Positions 52,105 to 61,674 of a stretch of 64,000 bases of DNA are shown here, piece by piece. The notes beneath the pieces are model-generated. The model was not told the DNA's origin. It saw only the letters and a list, made by a program, of their open reading frames with translations, and did not search any database. The DNA is from Nocardia fusca NBRC 14340 (GTDB lineage Bacteria > Actinomycetota > Actinomycetes > Mycobacteriales > Mycobacteriaceae), in the NCBI RefSeq assembly GCF_001618425.1, contig NZ_BDCU01000029.1, positions 124,001 through 188,000 of the forward strand, written 5' to 3'. Each line of letters opens with the position of its first letter. Within the stretch, counting starts at the first letter, position 1. Made by a program: the position numbers and the translations under genes.

Positions 52105-52719
52105 GTGATTGCCGTGGCTGACGCGCCGAACTTCCAGAACGAGATGCGCCGACTACTGCGGGAGCGGGTGATCGGCACCGCGCGTGAGTTGGTCTGCACC
52201 GAGGGGTGGGGCGCGGTCAACATGTCCCGGGTCGCCAAGGAGGTCGGGGTGAGCCGCCCCGTGCTCTACAAGGAGATCGGCACCAAACAGGATCTGGCCG
52301 AGGTCGTCATCGCGGAGGAACTCGACTCCTTCCTCGCCGGCGTCACCGAAACCGTCACCGCAGAGCCCGGCGACCTGCTCGCCGGAATTACCGCCGCCGC
52401 CGAGTACACCCTGCGTACCGCGGCCGACAACACCCTGCTCAAGGCCGTCCTGGCCGGCCGTTCCGGAGCCGACACCACCTTGCTCCCCACCCTGATGACC
52501 GAACCCGAACCCGTCCTGGGCCGGGCCACCGCCGCGTTCACCGCCATCCTCCGCGCCCGATACGACCTCGACGCGTTCGGCGAGCCGGAGATCGACACCC
52601 GGGTCGAAGCGGTGGTGCGGCTGGTACTGAGCCACCTCTTCCAGCCCGCCGGGACCATCGACCGCGCCGTCGCCCAGATAGCCCTGGTCGCGGGGCCACT
52701 GTTCCACCGCGAGTTCTAG
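52105..52719 (+). CDS. TetR family regulator of the alkane hydroxylase operon
   Basis: The 204-residue regulator has a TetR helix-turn-helix (RVIGTARELVCTEGWGAVNM, then GVSRPVLYKEIGTKQDLAEV) and a C-terminal domain like that of the TetR proteins found beside alkB in nocardioforms. The start is GTG 52105, or GTG 52114. It is divergent from alkB and probably represses it until fatty-acid or alkane products bind. In many relatives this gene lies downstream of the rubredoxins; here it is divergent. Confidence 0.85.
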   Translation: MIAVADAPNFQNEMRRLLRERVIGTARELVCTEGWGAVNMSRVAKEVGVSRPVLYKEIGTKQDLAEVVIAEELDSFLAGVTETVTAEPGDLLAGITAAAEYTLRTAADNTLLKAVLAGRSGADTTLLPTLMTEPEPVLGRATAAFTAILRARYDLDAFGEPEIDTRVEAVVRLVLSHLFQPAGTIDRAVAQIALVAGPLFHREF

Positions 52720-52890
52720 GGACGAAGCCGACCCGCGTCGAACGACTCGGCCCGGCGGCGCGCCTGCGCCGCGGTCTGGTGACGGGGTTCACGTCACAAA
52801 TAGGTATACCCCCGGTCATTCGACCGTGGTCGAGACATGCCCGTGCCGAGCACGCTGGAGAAATCCGTCGGCTCATTCCGCGAGGTCTCC

Positions 52891-53346
52891 ATGTACCCAT
52901 CCGATCCCAACCACGCCGGCAGCAGCGGCGACATGGGCGTTCCGCCCTCGGAAGACATCTTGATGATCCGCCGATGCGCACGGTGCGACAGACTGTACGC
53001 ACCACTGACCGTCGACTGCGCGTCGTGTGCGTCCGACAGCCTGGAATGGGTGCCGTCCAGCGGCGCCGGTTCGATCCTGTCGTGGCGGGTGGTCGACCGC
53101 GGTGTCATCGGCGGGCGCGGGGAGACGACGCCGCTGACGGTCGCCGTGGTCGAACTCGACGAAGGCCCGTGGGTCTACACCTCGATCGAAGGGCAGGTCC
53201 CGCTGGTCGCGAGCGGTCCGGTGCGGGTGCGCTTCCGACCGCGACCCCGGGACGGCAGATTTCCGGTTTTCACCGTGGCCACCGAGACCGACACCCGCGG
53301 CCGCCGTGCCGCCGACCGCGCGGGGGGCGAACATGCCCGCACCTGA
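52891..53346 (+). CDS. Zinc-ribbon/OB-fold protein (DUF35 type)
   Basis: The 151-residue protein has a zinc ribbon with two cysteine pairs, RRCARCDRLYAPLTVDCASC, followed by an OB-like strand region (SWRVVDRGVIGG, VAVVELDEGPWVYTSI and VRVRFRPRPRDGRFPVFTV). Such proteins bind acyl-CoA or act as partners of thiolases. ATG 52891 is favoured because GAGG precedes it; ATG 52837 would add 18 residues. No thiolase is nearby. The next gene starts inside its 3' end. Confidence 0.8.
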   Translation: MYPSDPNHAGSSGDMGVPPSEDILMIRRCARCDRLYAPLTVDCASCASDSLEWVPSSGAGSILSWRVVDRGVIGGRGETTPLTVAVVELDEGPWVYTSIEGQVPLVASGPVRVRFRPRPRDGRFPVFTVATETDTRGRRAADRAGGEHART

Positions 53347-53710
53347 CCGGCCGCACACCGAATTCTCCGGTGCCACCGCATGGGTTCGCACCGCACTGCG
53401 GCAATGCGCTGCCCTGGAGGCCACGAGGTCCTTGCTTCCGGGGACGAAACCGATACTCGTCTTCGCCATCCGCTGGGCGCCGTTCGGCGGCGCCACCGCC
53501 GAGGAACTCTTCGTGAACTTCGGCGTCACCCGGCAGCAGTTCCTGCGGATGACCGGTGCGGCGCTGACCACTCGACGCTCCGACGATCCGAGAACGTCCC
53601 AGCTGAAACAGCACCTGATGATGTCGCTGTCCCGGGCCTGGCGAGCGGACCGCGAAGCAGAATCGACGCCGACGACCCCGGCGCAGGGTGCTGGCGAGCA
53701 CGCGTCGTAA
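53333..53710 (+). CDS. Small helical protein, possibly DUF3263-like
   Basis: The 125-residue protein overlaps the preceding gene by 14 nt. Its middle part KPILVFAIRWAPFGGATAEE, then LFVNFGVTRQQFLRM, recalls the DUF3263 group of mycobacterial helix-turn-helix-like proteins (ILDFERxW...AGAKE...F). The tail is disordered. The match is by eye only. A DNA-binding role would follow if it holds. Confidence 0.55.
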   Translation: MPAPDRPHTEFSGATAWVRTALRQCAALEATRSLLPGTKPILVFAIRWAPFGGATAEELFVNFGVTRQQFLRMTGAALTTRRSDDPRTSQLKQHLMMSLSRAWRADREAESTPTTPAQGAGEHAS

Positions 53711-53748
53711 CACCCGCGTCCGGGGCGGGGCTCCTCACCTCGAGGTGG

Positions 53749-54597
53749 TCACCCACCGGGTGGGGTGTGCGCGCCGAGGAACGCTTCCGCGACGCCACGC
53801 AGGGTGGCGATCGGGTCGGCGCCGAGCGGGTACACGCCCACATGATCGGCCCCGGCGTCCAGATGCGCGGTGAGCCCTGCAGCGACGGTGGCGGCGTCTC
53901 CATGCGCGGTCAGCGCGTCGATCAGCGCGTCACTGCCGGTGCCGGCCAGGTCGTGGTCGGTGTAACCGAGCCGGCGCAGATTGGCGGCGTAGTTGGTGAC
54001 CCGGAGCGCCTGTCCCGGTGGCCCGGACCTGGCGGTCGCCCGGGCACGCTCGGGATCGGCGTCCAGCACCACGAAATGTCCGGGGAGCAATACCCGGTCG
54101 GCGCCGAGGATCGCCCGGGCACCGCGAGTGTGGGCGGGCGGAACCATGCAGGGGACGGTTCCCGCCGCGCGGTCGCGGGCCAGTCGCAGCATTCGGGGGC
54201 CCAGCGCGGCCAGGACGATCCGATCGGCGGGTACCCTCGCGCCGTTAAGCACGTCCAGGTAGGAGACAAGAGTGTCGTACGGCGCGGCGTAATCGGTATC
54301 GGTCTCCCGGTGGCCGATACCCACGCCGAGAAGAAAGCGTCCCGGGTGCGCCGCTTCGATGCGATGGTACGAGGCCGCGACCGTCACCGGGTCGGCGCTC
54401 CACACGTTCACCACGCTCGTCGCGACGGTCAGCCGGGTCGTGGCATCGAGCAGCCGCTGCACCAGCGCCAGGTCCGCCGGCGGTGACGCGTCCAGCCACA
54501 GCGTCCCGTACCCGGCCTCCTCGAGGTGCCGGGCGACCTGCGGACTCACCTCGTGCTCCCGCAGATGCGCGCCGAGCAACCCTGTTTCGATAGTCAT
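53749..54597 (-). CDS. F420-dependent luciferase-like (LLM class) oxidoreductase
   Basis: The 282-residue TIM-barrel protein has the LLM features EEAGYGTLWLDASPPADLAL, TSVVNVWSADPVTVAASYHR and the phosphate-binding-type GRFLLGVGIGH. It probably uses F420H2 or FMN for hydride transfer; the substrate is unknown. ATG 54597 starts the first strand. It is divergent from a LysR gene with 112 bp between them, where a palindrome of the LysR type lies. Confidence 0.85.
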   Translation of the reverse strand: MTIETGLLGAHLREHEVSPQVARHLEEAGYGTLWLDASPPADLALVQRLLDATTRLTVATSVVNVWSADPVTVAASYHRIEAAHPGRFLLGVGIGHRETDTDYAAPYDTLVSYLDVLNGARVPADRIVLAALGPRMLRLARDRAAGTVPCMVPPAHTRGARAILGADRVLLPGHFVVLDADPERARATARSGPPGQALRVTNYAANLRRLGYTDHDLAGTGSDALIDALTAHGDAATVAAGLTAHLDAGADHVGVYPLGADPIATLRGVAEAFLGAHTPPGG

Positions 54598-54653
54598 ACA
54601 ACGACTTCAGCAGGCCGGCAGGACCTGCGGCCAGACCCGAAACGCACGCGCAG

Positions 54654-54672
54654 CGATAAGCTGTGCTTATCG
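54654..54672. promoter_or_regulatory. LysR-type operator between LLM and LysR genes
   Basis: CGATAAG-CTGTG-CTTATCG is a perfect 7-5-7 inverted repeat centred between the two divergent starts, 38 bp before the LysR ATG. It fits the interrupted dyad bound by LysR-type proteins. Confidence 0.7.
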
Positions 54673-54709
54673 TTCGGCACGCACGGTGCGATGCCGGCAG
54701 GAGGACGCG

Positions 54710-55591
54710 ATGGAACTGCGGACGCTGCGGTACTTCGTGACCGTGGCCGAGGAACTGCACTTCGGCCGGGCGGCCGAGCGACTGCATATCGCCCAACCCG
54801 CGGTCAGCCAGCAGATCGCCGGATTGGAGCGAGAACTGGGGGTCCGGCTGCTCGATCGTTCCTCGCGCCGGGTCCGGCTCACCGCGGCGGGCACCCGAGT
54901 ACTCGATGCCGCGCGGACAGCGCTCGCGGCCGCCGAACATGTCCGGCTCGCCGCCGGACCGTCCACCGGCACTCTCCGCCTGGGCGCGGCCGCCGGGCTC
55001 ACCGCCCGGCTGGAACACGGAATCGACACGTTGCGCGGTGCCGGCTCACCGTTCGAAGTGGTCCTGGTCGACCTGCCGCTCACTGCCCGCCTCAACGCCC
55101 TGCGCCGGGGCGAACTCGATCTGGTGCTGGCCCGCGGCGAACCCACCGAACGTGGAATCGAGGCGATTCCGACCTGGACAGAACAGCTCCTGGCGATCGT
55201 ATCCGCCCGGCACCCACTCGCGGGCCGCGTCACCGTCGGGGCCGACGAGCTGGCCGGCACCGCGCTGCGAATGCCCGGGCGACGGCACGATCGGCACCTG
55301 CACGAAGCGGTCGCGGCCGCGCTGCGCGGCACCGGGGTGCGGCTCGAGCTGGGCCGCCCGGCGGGCGCGGCCCGCGATACCGTGATCGAAATCGGCTCCG
55401 ATCCACGCAGCTGGACAGTGCTGCCCGCCGACCAGATCACCGAGATCGGCGCCACCCGGGTGGCCGCGATACCGCTCGAACCGCCCCTGACGATCACCGG
55501 GTCCGTCCTCGTCCCCGAGCGCGGTCCCGGTCACGCCGCCCGGTGCGCGGCGCCCGCGTTCGGAGGCGCGCCGACCGGTCCGGCGCGGTGA
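54710..55591 (+). CDS. LysR family transcriptional regulator
   Basis: The 293-residue protein opens with the classical LysR helix-turn-helix MELRTLRYFVTVAEELHFGR, then AAERLHIAQPAVSQQIAGLE, followed by the linker helix and a periplasmic-binding-like effector domain (about 90-280). ATG 54710 has GGAGG upstream. It is divergent from the LLM oxidoreductase, its probable target, through the palindrome at 54654-54672. Confidence 0.92.
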   Translation: MELRTLRYFVTVAEELHFGRAAERLHIAQPAVSQQIAGLERELGVRLLDRSSRRVRLTAAGTRVLDAARTALAAAEHVRLAAGPSTGTLRLGAAAGLTARLEHGIDTLRGAGSPFEVVLVDLPLTARLNALRRGELDLVLARGEPTERGIEAIPTWTEQLLAIVSARHPLAGRVTVGADELAGTALRMPGRRHDRHLHEAVAAALRGTGVRLELGRPAGAARDTVIEIGSDPRSWTVLPADQITEIGATRVAAIPLEPPLTITGSVLVPERGPGHAARCAAPAFGGAPTGPAR

Positions 55592-55766
55592 ACTACATAC
55601 GCCCGCATTAAATTCTGCGACAAGGTAATCCTTCAGCCGAGGCCCCGTCGGGTCCAGAGTGGGCGCGTGAGCCACGTGGACGCCGGAGACGGGCGATGAG
55701 CCGATACGTCGAATCCCTACGCCGTCCATGGCTTGTCGACCGCACCCGAGACATCAGGGGGAACCA

Positions 55767-57566
55767 GTGACGACCGCTCGAACGTCCCGCCTCAGACGCT
55801 ACGGTCTCGGGACGGCCGCCCTCGCCGCGGCCACCATTCTCCTCACCGCGTGCTCCGGCAGCGCGCCGGTGAACCGCGGATCGGAGACCGGCGAGATCAC
55901 CGTCGGCGGAACCCTGCGGGTGGCCTCGCTTGCCGCCGACATGGATTCGCTCGACCCGCTCACCGGCTACGATACGAACGCCTGGGCGGTGCAGCGCGCG
56001 ATCACCCGCCAGCTGGTCACCTTTCCGGGCTCCACCGGCGAACTCCGCGACGATACCCGGTTGACTCCCGATCTGGCCGAGTCGTGGGAGGTGAGTGCCG
56101 ACGGCACCACCTACACCTTCCACTTGCGGGACGGCGCCACCTACTCCGGCGCCTCGACCCGGGAGATCGTCGCCCGCGACTTCGTCTATGCGATCGAACG
56201 CTTCTGCGATCCGAACAAACAGGTCGCCGCGATCAACTACTTCCATTCGGCGTTCGTCGGGTTCACCGAGTACTGCGCGGAATTCGCGAAGGTGCCCACC
56301 GGGGATCTCGCCGCGTCCAAAGCCTTCATCGACACCCACGAGATCTCGGGTATCACCGCGCCGGACGACCGGACTCTGGTCATTCGCACGCCCGCGAAGG
56401 CCTACGACTTCCTGGATATCCTCGCGATGAACTTCGTGACCCCACTCCCCGAGGAGGTGGCGTCCCGCTACTTCGGGGACTCGCTCGAGTTCCGGCAGAA
56501 TTTCGCCTCTTCCGGTCCGTACCGGATCGGCGAGTACCAGCCGGGGCAGCACTTGGTGCTGAAGAAGGTCGAGGGCTACAACCACGACCTGGACCCCGTA
56601 CGGAAGGCCTATGTCGACGAGATCGTCGTCGACTTCACCGCCAACAGCGAGGACGCCGTGGTCCAGAAGGTGCAGGCCGGCGAAGCCGATCTCACTCTCT
56701 ACCTGGACGTACCGCCGCGCGCGACACTGCAGCAGTACAGTTCCGCGAACGACCCCCGGCTGCACACCTCCGACAGCGGAGCGGCCAACTTCATCGTCCT
56801 CAACGCCAAACCCGAGGTGAAGTCGCCGGGGGCGACCGCCCTGCGCGATCCCCGGGTTCGCCAGGCCCTCGCCTACGGTGTGAACAAGAAGAATCTCGTG
56901 CAGGGCCAGGGCGGTCCGATCGCGGCGAAGCCGAACGGACAGATCGTCACGTCGACTCTGCTCGGGCACCAGCCCTTCGACCCGTATCCGACGCCGGACC
57001 ACGCGGGAGATCCGGTTCGGGCGCGGCGGCTGCTCGCCGAGGCCGGCTACCCGAACGGCATCGCGCTCGACGCGGTCTACCGGTCCACCGCCCAGTTCGA
57101 GAGCATCGCGGTGACCCTGAAAGAAGACCTCGCCGCGGCGGGTTTCACCCTGAACCTCATCGCCCTTCCCGGCACCGAATACCAGTCCTACCTGCAGAAT
57201 CCCACCAGCCGCTACGACGTCTCGCTGAGTGGGTCGTTCACCCCGGACTGGCAGGGCCGGTCGACCCGGATGTTGCTGGGTGGCTGGCTGAACTCGGAGG
57301 CGGCACCCTGCGGAAAGGGCAACGTCAACGCCATCTGCTACAGCAATCGCCAACTCGACGACCTGGCCCGCCGGGCCTTCCCGTCCGACGACCCGGGCAG
57401 GCTGTGGGCCGAGGCCGACCGGATCGTCTCGAGTGATCTGCCGTGGATACCGCTGTTCGAGAAGCGGAAGAATCTGCTCTCCTCGGACCGCGTCACGAAT
57501 TGGACCTGGTCGTCGCTGCCCGCGCAGGCCGACTACACCAATATCGCACTGCGCGACGGGGAATAG
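55767..57566 (+). CDS. Oligopeptide/dipeptide ABC transporter substrate-binding lipoprotein
   Basis: The 599-residue protein has a lipoprotein signal with lipobox LLTACSGS (Cys at about 31), so it is anchored outside the membrane. It is a family 5 extracellular solute-binding protein, with SLDPLTGYDTNAWAVQRAIT near the start, LTPDLAESWEVSADGTTYTF and YNHDLDPVRKAYVDEIVVDF. It binds peptides, nickel or similar ligands for the membrane components. GTG 55767 has AGGGGGAA upstream. The ATPase gene follows 2 bp later, but that part of the system is broken, so the lipoprotein is probably an orphan. Confidence 0.9.
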   Translation: MTTARTSRLRRYGLGTAALAAATILLTACSGSAPVNRGSETGEITVGGTLRVASLAADMDSLDPLTGYDTNAWAVQRAITRQLVTFPGSTGELRDDTRLTPDLAESWEVSADGTTYTFHLRDGATYSGASTREIVARDFVYAIERFCDPNKQVAAINYFHSAFVGFTEYCAEFAKVPTGDLAASKAFIDTHEISGITAPDDRTLVIRTPAKAYDFLDILAMNFVTPLPEEVASRYFGDSLEFRQNFASSGPYRIGEYQPGQHLVLKKVEGYNHDLDPVRKAYVDEIVVDFTANSEDAVVQKVQAGEADLTLYLDVPPRATLQQYSSANDPRLHTSDSGAANFIVLNAKPEVKSPGATALRDPRVRQALAYGVNKKNLVQGQGGPIAAKPNGQIVTSTLLGHQPFDPYPTPDHAGDPVRARRLLAEAGYPNGIALDAVYRSTAQFESIAVTLKEDLAAAGFTLNLIALPGTEYQSYLQNPTSRYDVSLSGSFTPDWQGRSTRMLLGGWLNSEAAPCGKGNVNAICYSNRQLDDLARRAFPSDDPGRLWAEADRIVSSDLPWIPLFEKRKNLLSSDRVTNWTWSSLPAQADYTNIALRDGE

Positions 57567-57568
57567 CG

Positions 57569-58582
57569 GTGGCCGTCCTGACAGTCGAGGACCTCGCCGT
57601 GTCCTTCGCGCATCGCGAAGGCCGGACCGAGGCGGTCCGCGACGTGTCCTTCTCGATCGAGCCGGGCCGGACGCTGGGGATCGTCGGCGAATCGGGGTCC
57701 GGTAAGAGTGTTTCGCTGCTCGCCGCCACCGGACTTCTCGGGCCGGGGGCCCGGGTGGGGGGCCGGGCCGTGCACCAGGGGATCGATCTGATCGCGGCCG
57801 ATCGCGCCCATCTGCGGTCGATCCGCGGGATCGATATCGGGTTCGTCTTCCAGGATCCGCTGAGCAACCTGCATCCCCTGATACCCATCGGACGACAGAT
57901 CGGCGAGGCGATCACCGCCCACCACCGGGTCCCCCGCGCGCGGCTTCGGGCCCGGGTCCTGGAACTGCTGAAGGAGGTGGAGATCCCCCGGGCGACGGAC
58001 CGCATCGATGATCATCCGGTCCACCTGTCGGGCGGTATGCGCCAGCGGGTGATGATCGCGATCGCCCTCGCGTGCAATCCGGGCCTGGTCATCGCCGATG
58101 AACCCACGACCGCCCTGGACGTGACCGTGCAGGCGTCGATCCTGGCGCTGCTCGGACGTCTGCAGCGAGACCACGGCACAGCCCTCGTCGTGGTCAGTCA
58201 CGATCTCGCGGTGGTCTCCGATATCGCCGACGATGTCCTGGTCATGCGAGACGGCGCGATCGTCGAAGCAGGCTCCGCGCGGGCGGTCTACACAGCGCCG
58301 AAAACCGCCTATACCCGTTCACTTCTCGCTGCCCACCGCACGCTCGGCAGCCGATCCGCCGAACGGGCGGAGTCGCAGCGGCCCCCGCTGCTGCGGGTCA
58401 CCGGAATCGAGAAATCCTTCCGCACCCGCGCGACACCGCTGCTCGGAGGCTTCTTCGCGCGCCGGTCGGCGTCGGATACAGCCCCGGTGCTGACCGGTAT
58501 CGACTTCGAGATCGGCGCCGGAGAGATCGTCGGGCTGGTCGGTGAATCGGGCTCCGGCGCCAGACCCCGGTCACCGAGCTGA
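57569..58582 (+). pseudogene. Double ABC ATPase, cut inside its second Walker A
   Basis: From GTG 57569 the first ATP-binding domain is complete: Walker A GESGSGKS, Q-loop, signature LSGGMRQRVMIAIAL, Walker B LVIADEPTTALD and the switch His in VVSHDLAVV. A linker leads into a second domain (RVTGIEKSFRTRATPLLGGF) that reaches GLVGESGSG and then runs out at ARPRSPS. The normal DppD-DppF fusion is about 550 residues; only 337 remain. At that exact point the sequence changes into a permease gene. The remaining half cannot energise transport alone unless it dimerises. Confidence 0.85.
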
Positions 58583-59265
58583 TCCTGTCCAAGGTGCCCG
58601 TCACCGTATCGCTCGCGCTCGGCGCACTGGTGATCTGAATGACCCTGTCCATCGTGTCGGGTGTCGCGGCTGCCCGCCGCCGCGGTACCGCCGTCGATCG
58701 TGGGCTCTCCACCGCCGCCTATATCGCGCTGTCACTTCCGACCTTCCTGACCGGAATGCTGCTGTCCTACTTCCTGTTCTTCAAGCTCTCCACCTACGGG
58801 CTGTACTGGTTCCCCAGCAGCGGTTACGTACCCTTCGCCGAGAGCCCGTTCGAGTGGGCCCGGCATCTACTGCTGCCGTGGCTCACCCTCACCATCGCCG
58901 AGATCGGGCTGTTCCAGCGGGTCGTACGGGGTTCGGTGCTGGAAGCGCTGAGCGCCGACTACATCCGCACCGCCCGGGCGAAGGGGGTGTCCGAGAACGC
59001 CGTGTACTACCGCCACGCGCTGAAATCCGCCCTGAACCCGGTGATCACACTCGGCGGCCTCGAACTCGCGGTGATCATGGGCGGCGCGATCGTCACCGAA
59101 ACCGTCTTCGGGCTCGACGGAGTGGGCCGCCTCGCCATCAATTCCGCCCTGGAAGGTGATTTCCCGGTGGTCATCGGGACGACGATCTTCGCGGCCGCGG
59201 TTTTCGTGCTGTGCAATCTCGTGGTCGACGTCGTCACCCGACTCCGCGATCCGGCCGCACGCTGA
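58561..59265 (+). pseudogene. Dipeptide permease (DppB-type) remnant with nonsense codon
   Basis: From 58561 a new frame reads QTPVTELILSKVPVTVSLAL, the middle of a binding-protein-dependent permease, up to a TGA at 58636-58638 where relatives have Trp (LVI-stop-MTLSIVSGV). From ATG 58639 it stays open for 208 residues with the EAA loop VLEALSADYIRTARAKGVSE and ends normally. The N-terminal third, including the first helix, is lost. Two independent lesions, a deletion and a nonsense mutation, show it is dead. No DppC-type permease is found. Confidence 0.85.
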
Positions 59266-59457
59266 GACGCCGTCACGACCGAGACGTGCCGTGATCACCG
59301 ACGGTCGGTCTCGGGCGGTGACCTGCGCGGATTTCCGTGACCTGCGCGGATTTTCCGTGGCGCCGACGCATCCGGCCGGCTCGCCGGGCTAGGGTTGGGG
59401 CCGCTGGTACCGGGCGCCGCCCGGACGGCCGTCGACCAACGCTCGCGAGGAGTTCTC

Positions 59458-60984
59458 ATGGGTTCTGCTCGGTCAGTGCGCACTTCCCTGTCCGCGGTGG
59501 TCGCGGCGCTGCTGGCGGCGACCGGGTGCGTCTCCATGGTGTCCGCCGCCCCGGAACCCGTCGATCAGCGGCCGAACGTGGTCGTGATCCTGGCCGACGA
59601 CCTCGATTCGGCGACCACGCCGGTGTGGCAGGCGATGCCGCGGACCGCCGCACTCATCCGTGACCGTGGGATGGAGTTCACCGACGCGTTCGCGCCGATG
59701 CCGATCTGCTGCGCGGCCCGTGCCTCCATCCTGACCGGTGAGTACGGGCACAACACCGGTGTCCTCACCAACGCCGGCGAAGTCGGCGGCTTCGAGGCCT
59801 TCCGCGCCCGGGGCAACGAATCCCACACCATCGCCACCGCGCTGCACGGCGCGGGCTACCGCACCGGTATGGCCGGCAAGTACCTCAACGGGCTGGAGGA
59901 CGACCCCGGGCACATCCCGCCCGGCTGGGACGACTGGCACGCCGGAGTCGACAATTTCCTGTACTCCGGCTACAACTACACGCTGAACGAGAACGGCACG
60001 TTCGTGAAATACGGTGTGGCGCCGCAGGATTACGAAACCGACGTGATCCGCGCCAAATCCGAGCGGTTCCTCACCGACGCCGCCGCCGCGGGGCAGCCGT
60101 TCTTCTGGTACGCCGCCTCCACCGCTCCGCACTTCCCGATTCCGCCCGCGCCCCGGCACCTGGCCGAGACCCGTCCGACAGCCGCACCGCGGTCACCGAA
60201 TTATCAGGAGCCCGACGTATCGGACAAGCCGTCGTGGCTGATCGATACCGCGAACCCGCGGGCGGCGACCATCACCGTGACCAACGATCCCGACTACACC
60301 AATCGGCTCGGGGCACTGAAATCCCTCGACGAGATGGTCGCCGGGATCGTCGAAACCCTCGACCGCACCGGCGAACTCGACAACACCTATCTGGTCTTCA
60401 CCTCCGACAACGGTTACAGTCTCGGCGCGCACCGGCTGACGCAGAAGATGGCGCCCTACGAAGAATCCATGCGGGTGCCGCTCGCCATCGCCGGGCCCGG
60501 AATCCGGCCCGGTCGCAGCGGGGCCATGGCCCTGTCCACAGATCTCGCCCCCACCATCTTCGCCTGGGCCGGCCTTCCGATCCCCGAGCGGGTCGACGGC
60601 CGCTCGCTCACGCCCGTGCTGGCCGGCGAGACCGCCGGGTGGCGTGGCGATTTCGTCGCCGAGTACGGGGGTCCGGGCAGCGAGGGCCGCGACGGCATCG
60701 CCCAGGAACAGATCCCGGGCACCGACACCCCGCTCATCTACACACTCGATATGCCGTCCTGGAGCGCCCTCCGCACCGACCGCTACCTGTACGCCCGGTG
60801 GTACGAACGCGAACGCCCGCTCGACCAGCGCGAATACGAACTCTACGACCTGCGCACGGACCCGTACCAGCTGACCAACCTCATCAAGACCCCCGAAGGA
60901 CGCGCCGCGCACGCCGACCTGGTCACCGCCCTCGATCGGCGCCTGGCCGCCCTCACCACCTGCGCCGGGGTGACCTGCCGCTGA
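59458..60984 (+). CDS. Sulfatase-family lipoprotein
   Basis: The 508-residue protein has a lipoprotein-type signal (LLAATGCVSM) and a type I sulfatase fold: metal ligands in VVVILADDLDSATTPV, the formylglycine motif ICCAARASILTGEYGHN (Cys-x-Ala-x-Arg form), GMAGKYLNG, YAASTAPHFPIPPAP and VFTSDNGYSLGAHRL. It would hydrolyse a sulfate or phosphonate ester at the cell surface after activation by formylglycine-generating enzyme. ATG 59458 follows CGAGGAG. It is monocistronic, 192 bp after the permease remnant. Confidence 0.9.
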   Translation: MGSARSVRTSLSAVVAALLAATGCVSMVSAAPEPVDQRPNVVVILADDLDSATTPVWQAMPRTAALIRDRGMEFTDAFAPMPICCAARASILTGEYGHNTGVLTNAGEVGGFEAFRARGNESHTIATALHGAGYRTGMAGKYLNGLEDDPGHIPPGWDDWHAGVDNFLYSGYNYTLNENGTFVKYGVAPQDYETDVIRAKSERFLTDAAAAGQPFFWYAASTAPHFPIPPAPRHLAETRPTAAPRSPNYQEPDVSDKPSWLIDTANPRAATITVTNDPDYTNRLGALKSLDEMVAGIVETLDRTGELDNTYLVFTSDNGYSLGAHRLTQKMAPYEESMRVPLAIAGPGIRPGRSGAMALSTDLAPTIFAWAGLPIPERVDGRSLTPVLAGETAGWRGDFVAEYGGPGSEGRDGIAQEQIPGTDTPLIYTLDMPSWSALRTDRYLYARWYERERPLDQREYELYDLRTDPYQLTNLIKTPEGRAAHADLVTALDRRLAALTTCAGVTCR

Positions 60985-61027
60985 CGGCCGGATCGCAGTC
61001 GGCGACGCAGCCGCCGTCCCGGATTTG

Positions 61028-61285
61028 TCAGGTCGGCCATTTCCCGGTCAGCCGGTGGTACGCGAGCACCCCGCCCCGGTCGACCGATGCTTTGACCAAG
61101 CCGAACACCGCGCCCTGGAGGGCGGCCGCGAACAGGACCTCACGCCAGCCGTAGTCGGGAGAGGTCGCTGCCGGGGCTTCGTCCTGTCCGGCCGCCCGGC
61201 GCCAGAGCTGACGGAACACCGCGTGCGCCGCGATCCCGCCGAGGACCCCGGCCACGGTGCCGATCGGCTTGTACAGCAGGTTCAT
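61028..61285 (-). CDS. DUF4235-type small membrane protein
   Basis: The 85-residue protein (MNLLYKPIGTVAGVLGGIAA start, then EVLFAAALQGAVFGLVKASV) has two hydrophobic helices and fits the DUF4235 family. It is the last gene of a leftward three-gene cassette; its ATG overlaps the preceding stop as ATGA. The function is unknown, but linkage to DUF3618- and holin-like proteins suggests envelope maintenance or stress. Confidence 0.85.
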   Translation of the reverse strand: MNLLYKPIGTVAGVLGGIAAHAVFRQLWRRAAGQDEAPAATSPDYGWREVLFAAALQGAVFGLVKASVDRGGVLAYHRLTGKWPT

Positions 61286-61674
61286 GATTTCCTGCTTCGT
61301 ACGAGCAGCCACGCGACCAGCGCGGCGGCGAGGGCCGCGGTCACAGCGGGTACCGGATACCCGCGCAGCAGTTCTGCCGTCTTCCGGCCACCCGCCGCCA
61401 CGGACTCGGGTGTCCCGGCTTCGGCCCGTTCGAGGAGCTGATGGGCCTGCGCCTGCACCTGACCGGCGCGATCGCGGACCGTACGCTCCACCTCCCCGGC
61501 CCGGTGCCGTACCTCCTCGGCGGCGTGGTGCGCGGTGTCCTGCGCACGCGCCCGTACATCGAACTTCCCGGCGAGTTCGTCCACCGTCTCGCGAAGTTCC
61601 TCCCGGACCTGATCGCGGTCGCGTCGCAATGCGTCCCGGTCGTCGTGCACGGATCGTCCTCCGTTCTCGCTCAT
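61282..61674 (-). CDS. DUF3618-type membrane-anchored coiled-coil protein
   Basis: The 130-residue protein has a highly charged helical part with heptad-like character (DRDALRRDRDQVREELRETV, then DELAGKFDVR) and one C-terminal transmembrane helix (PAVTAALAAALVAWLLV). This is the DUF3618 pattern. It is coupled to both neighbours by ATGA overlaps. Confidence 0.85.
   Translation of the reverse strand: MSENGGRSVHDDRDALRRDRDQVREELRETVDELAGKFDVRARAQDTAHHAAEEVRHRAGEVERTVRDRAGQVQAQAHQLLERAEAGTPESVAAGGRKTAELLRGYPVPAVTAALAAALVAWLLVRSRKS

Noticed and set aside
55608..57353. 581-aa leftward ORF
   Set aside because: Antisense to the substrate-binding lipoprotein gene.
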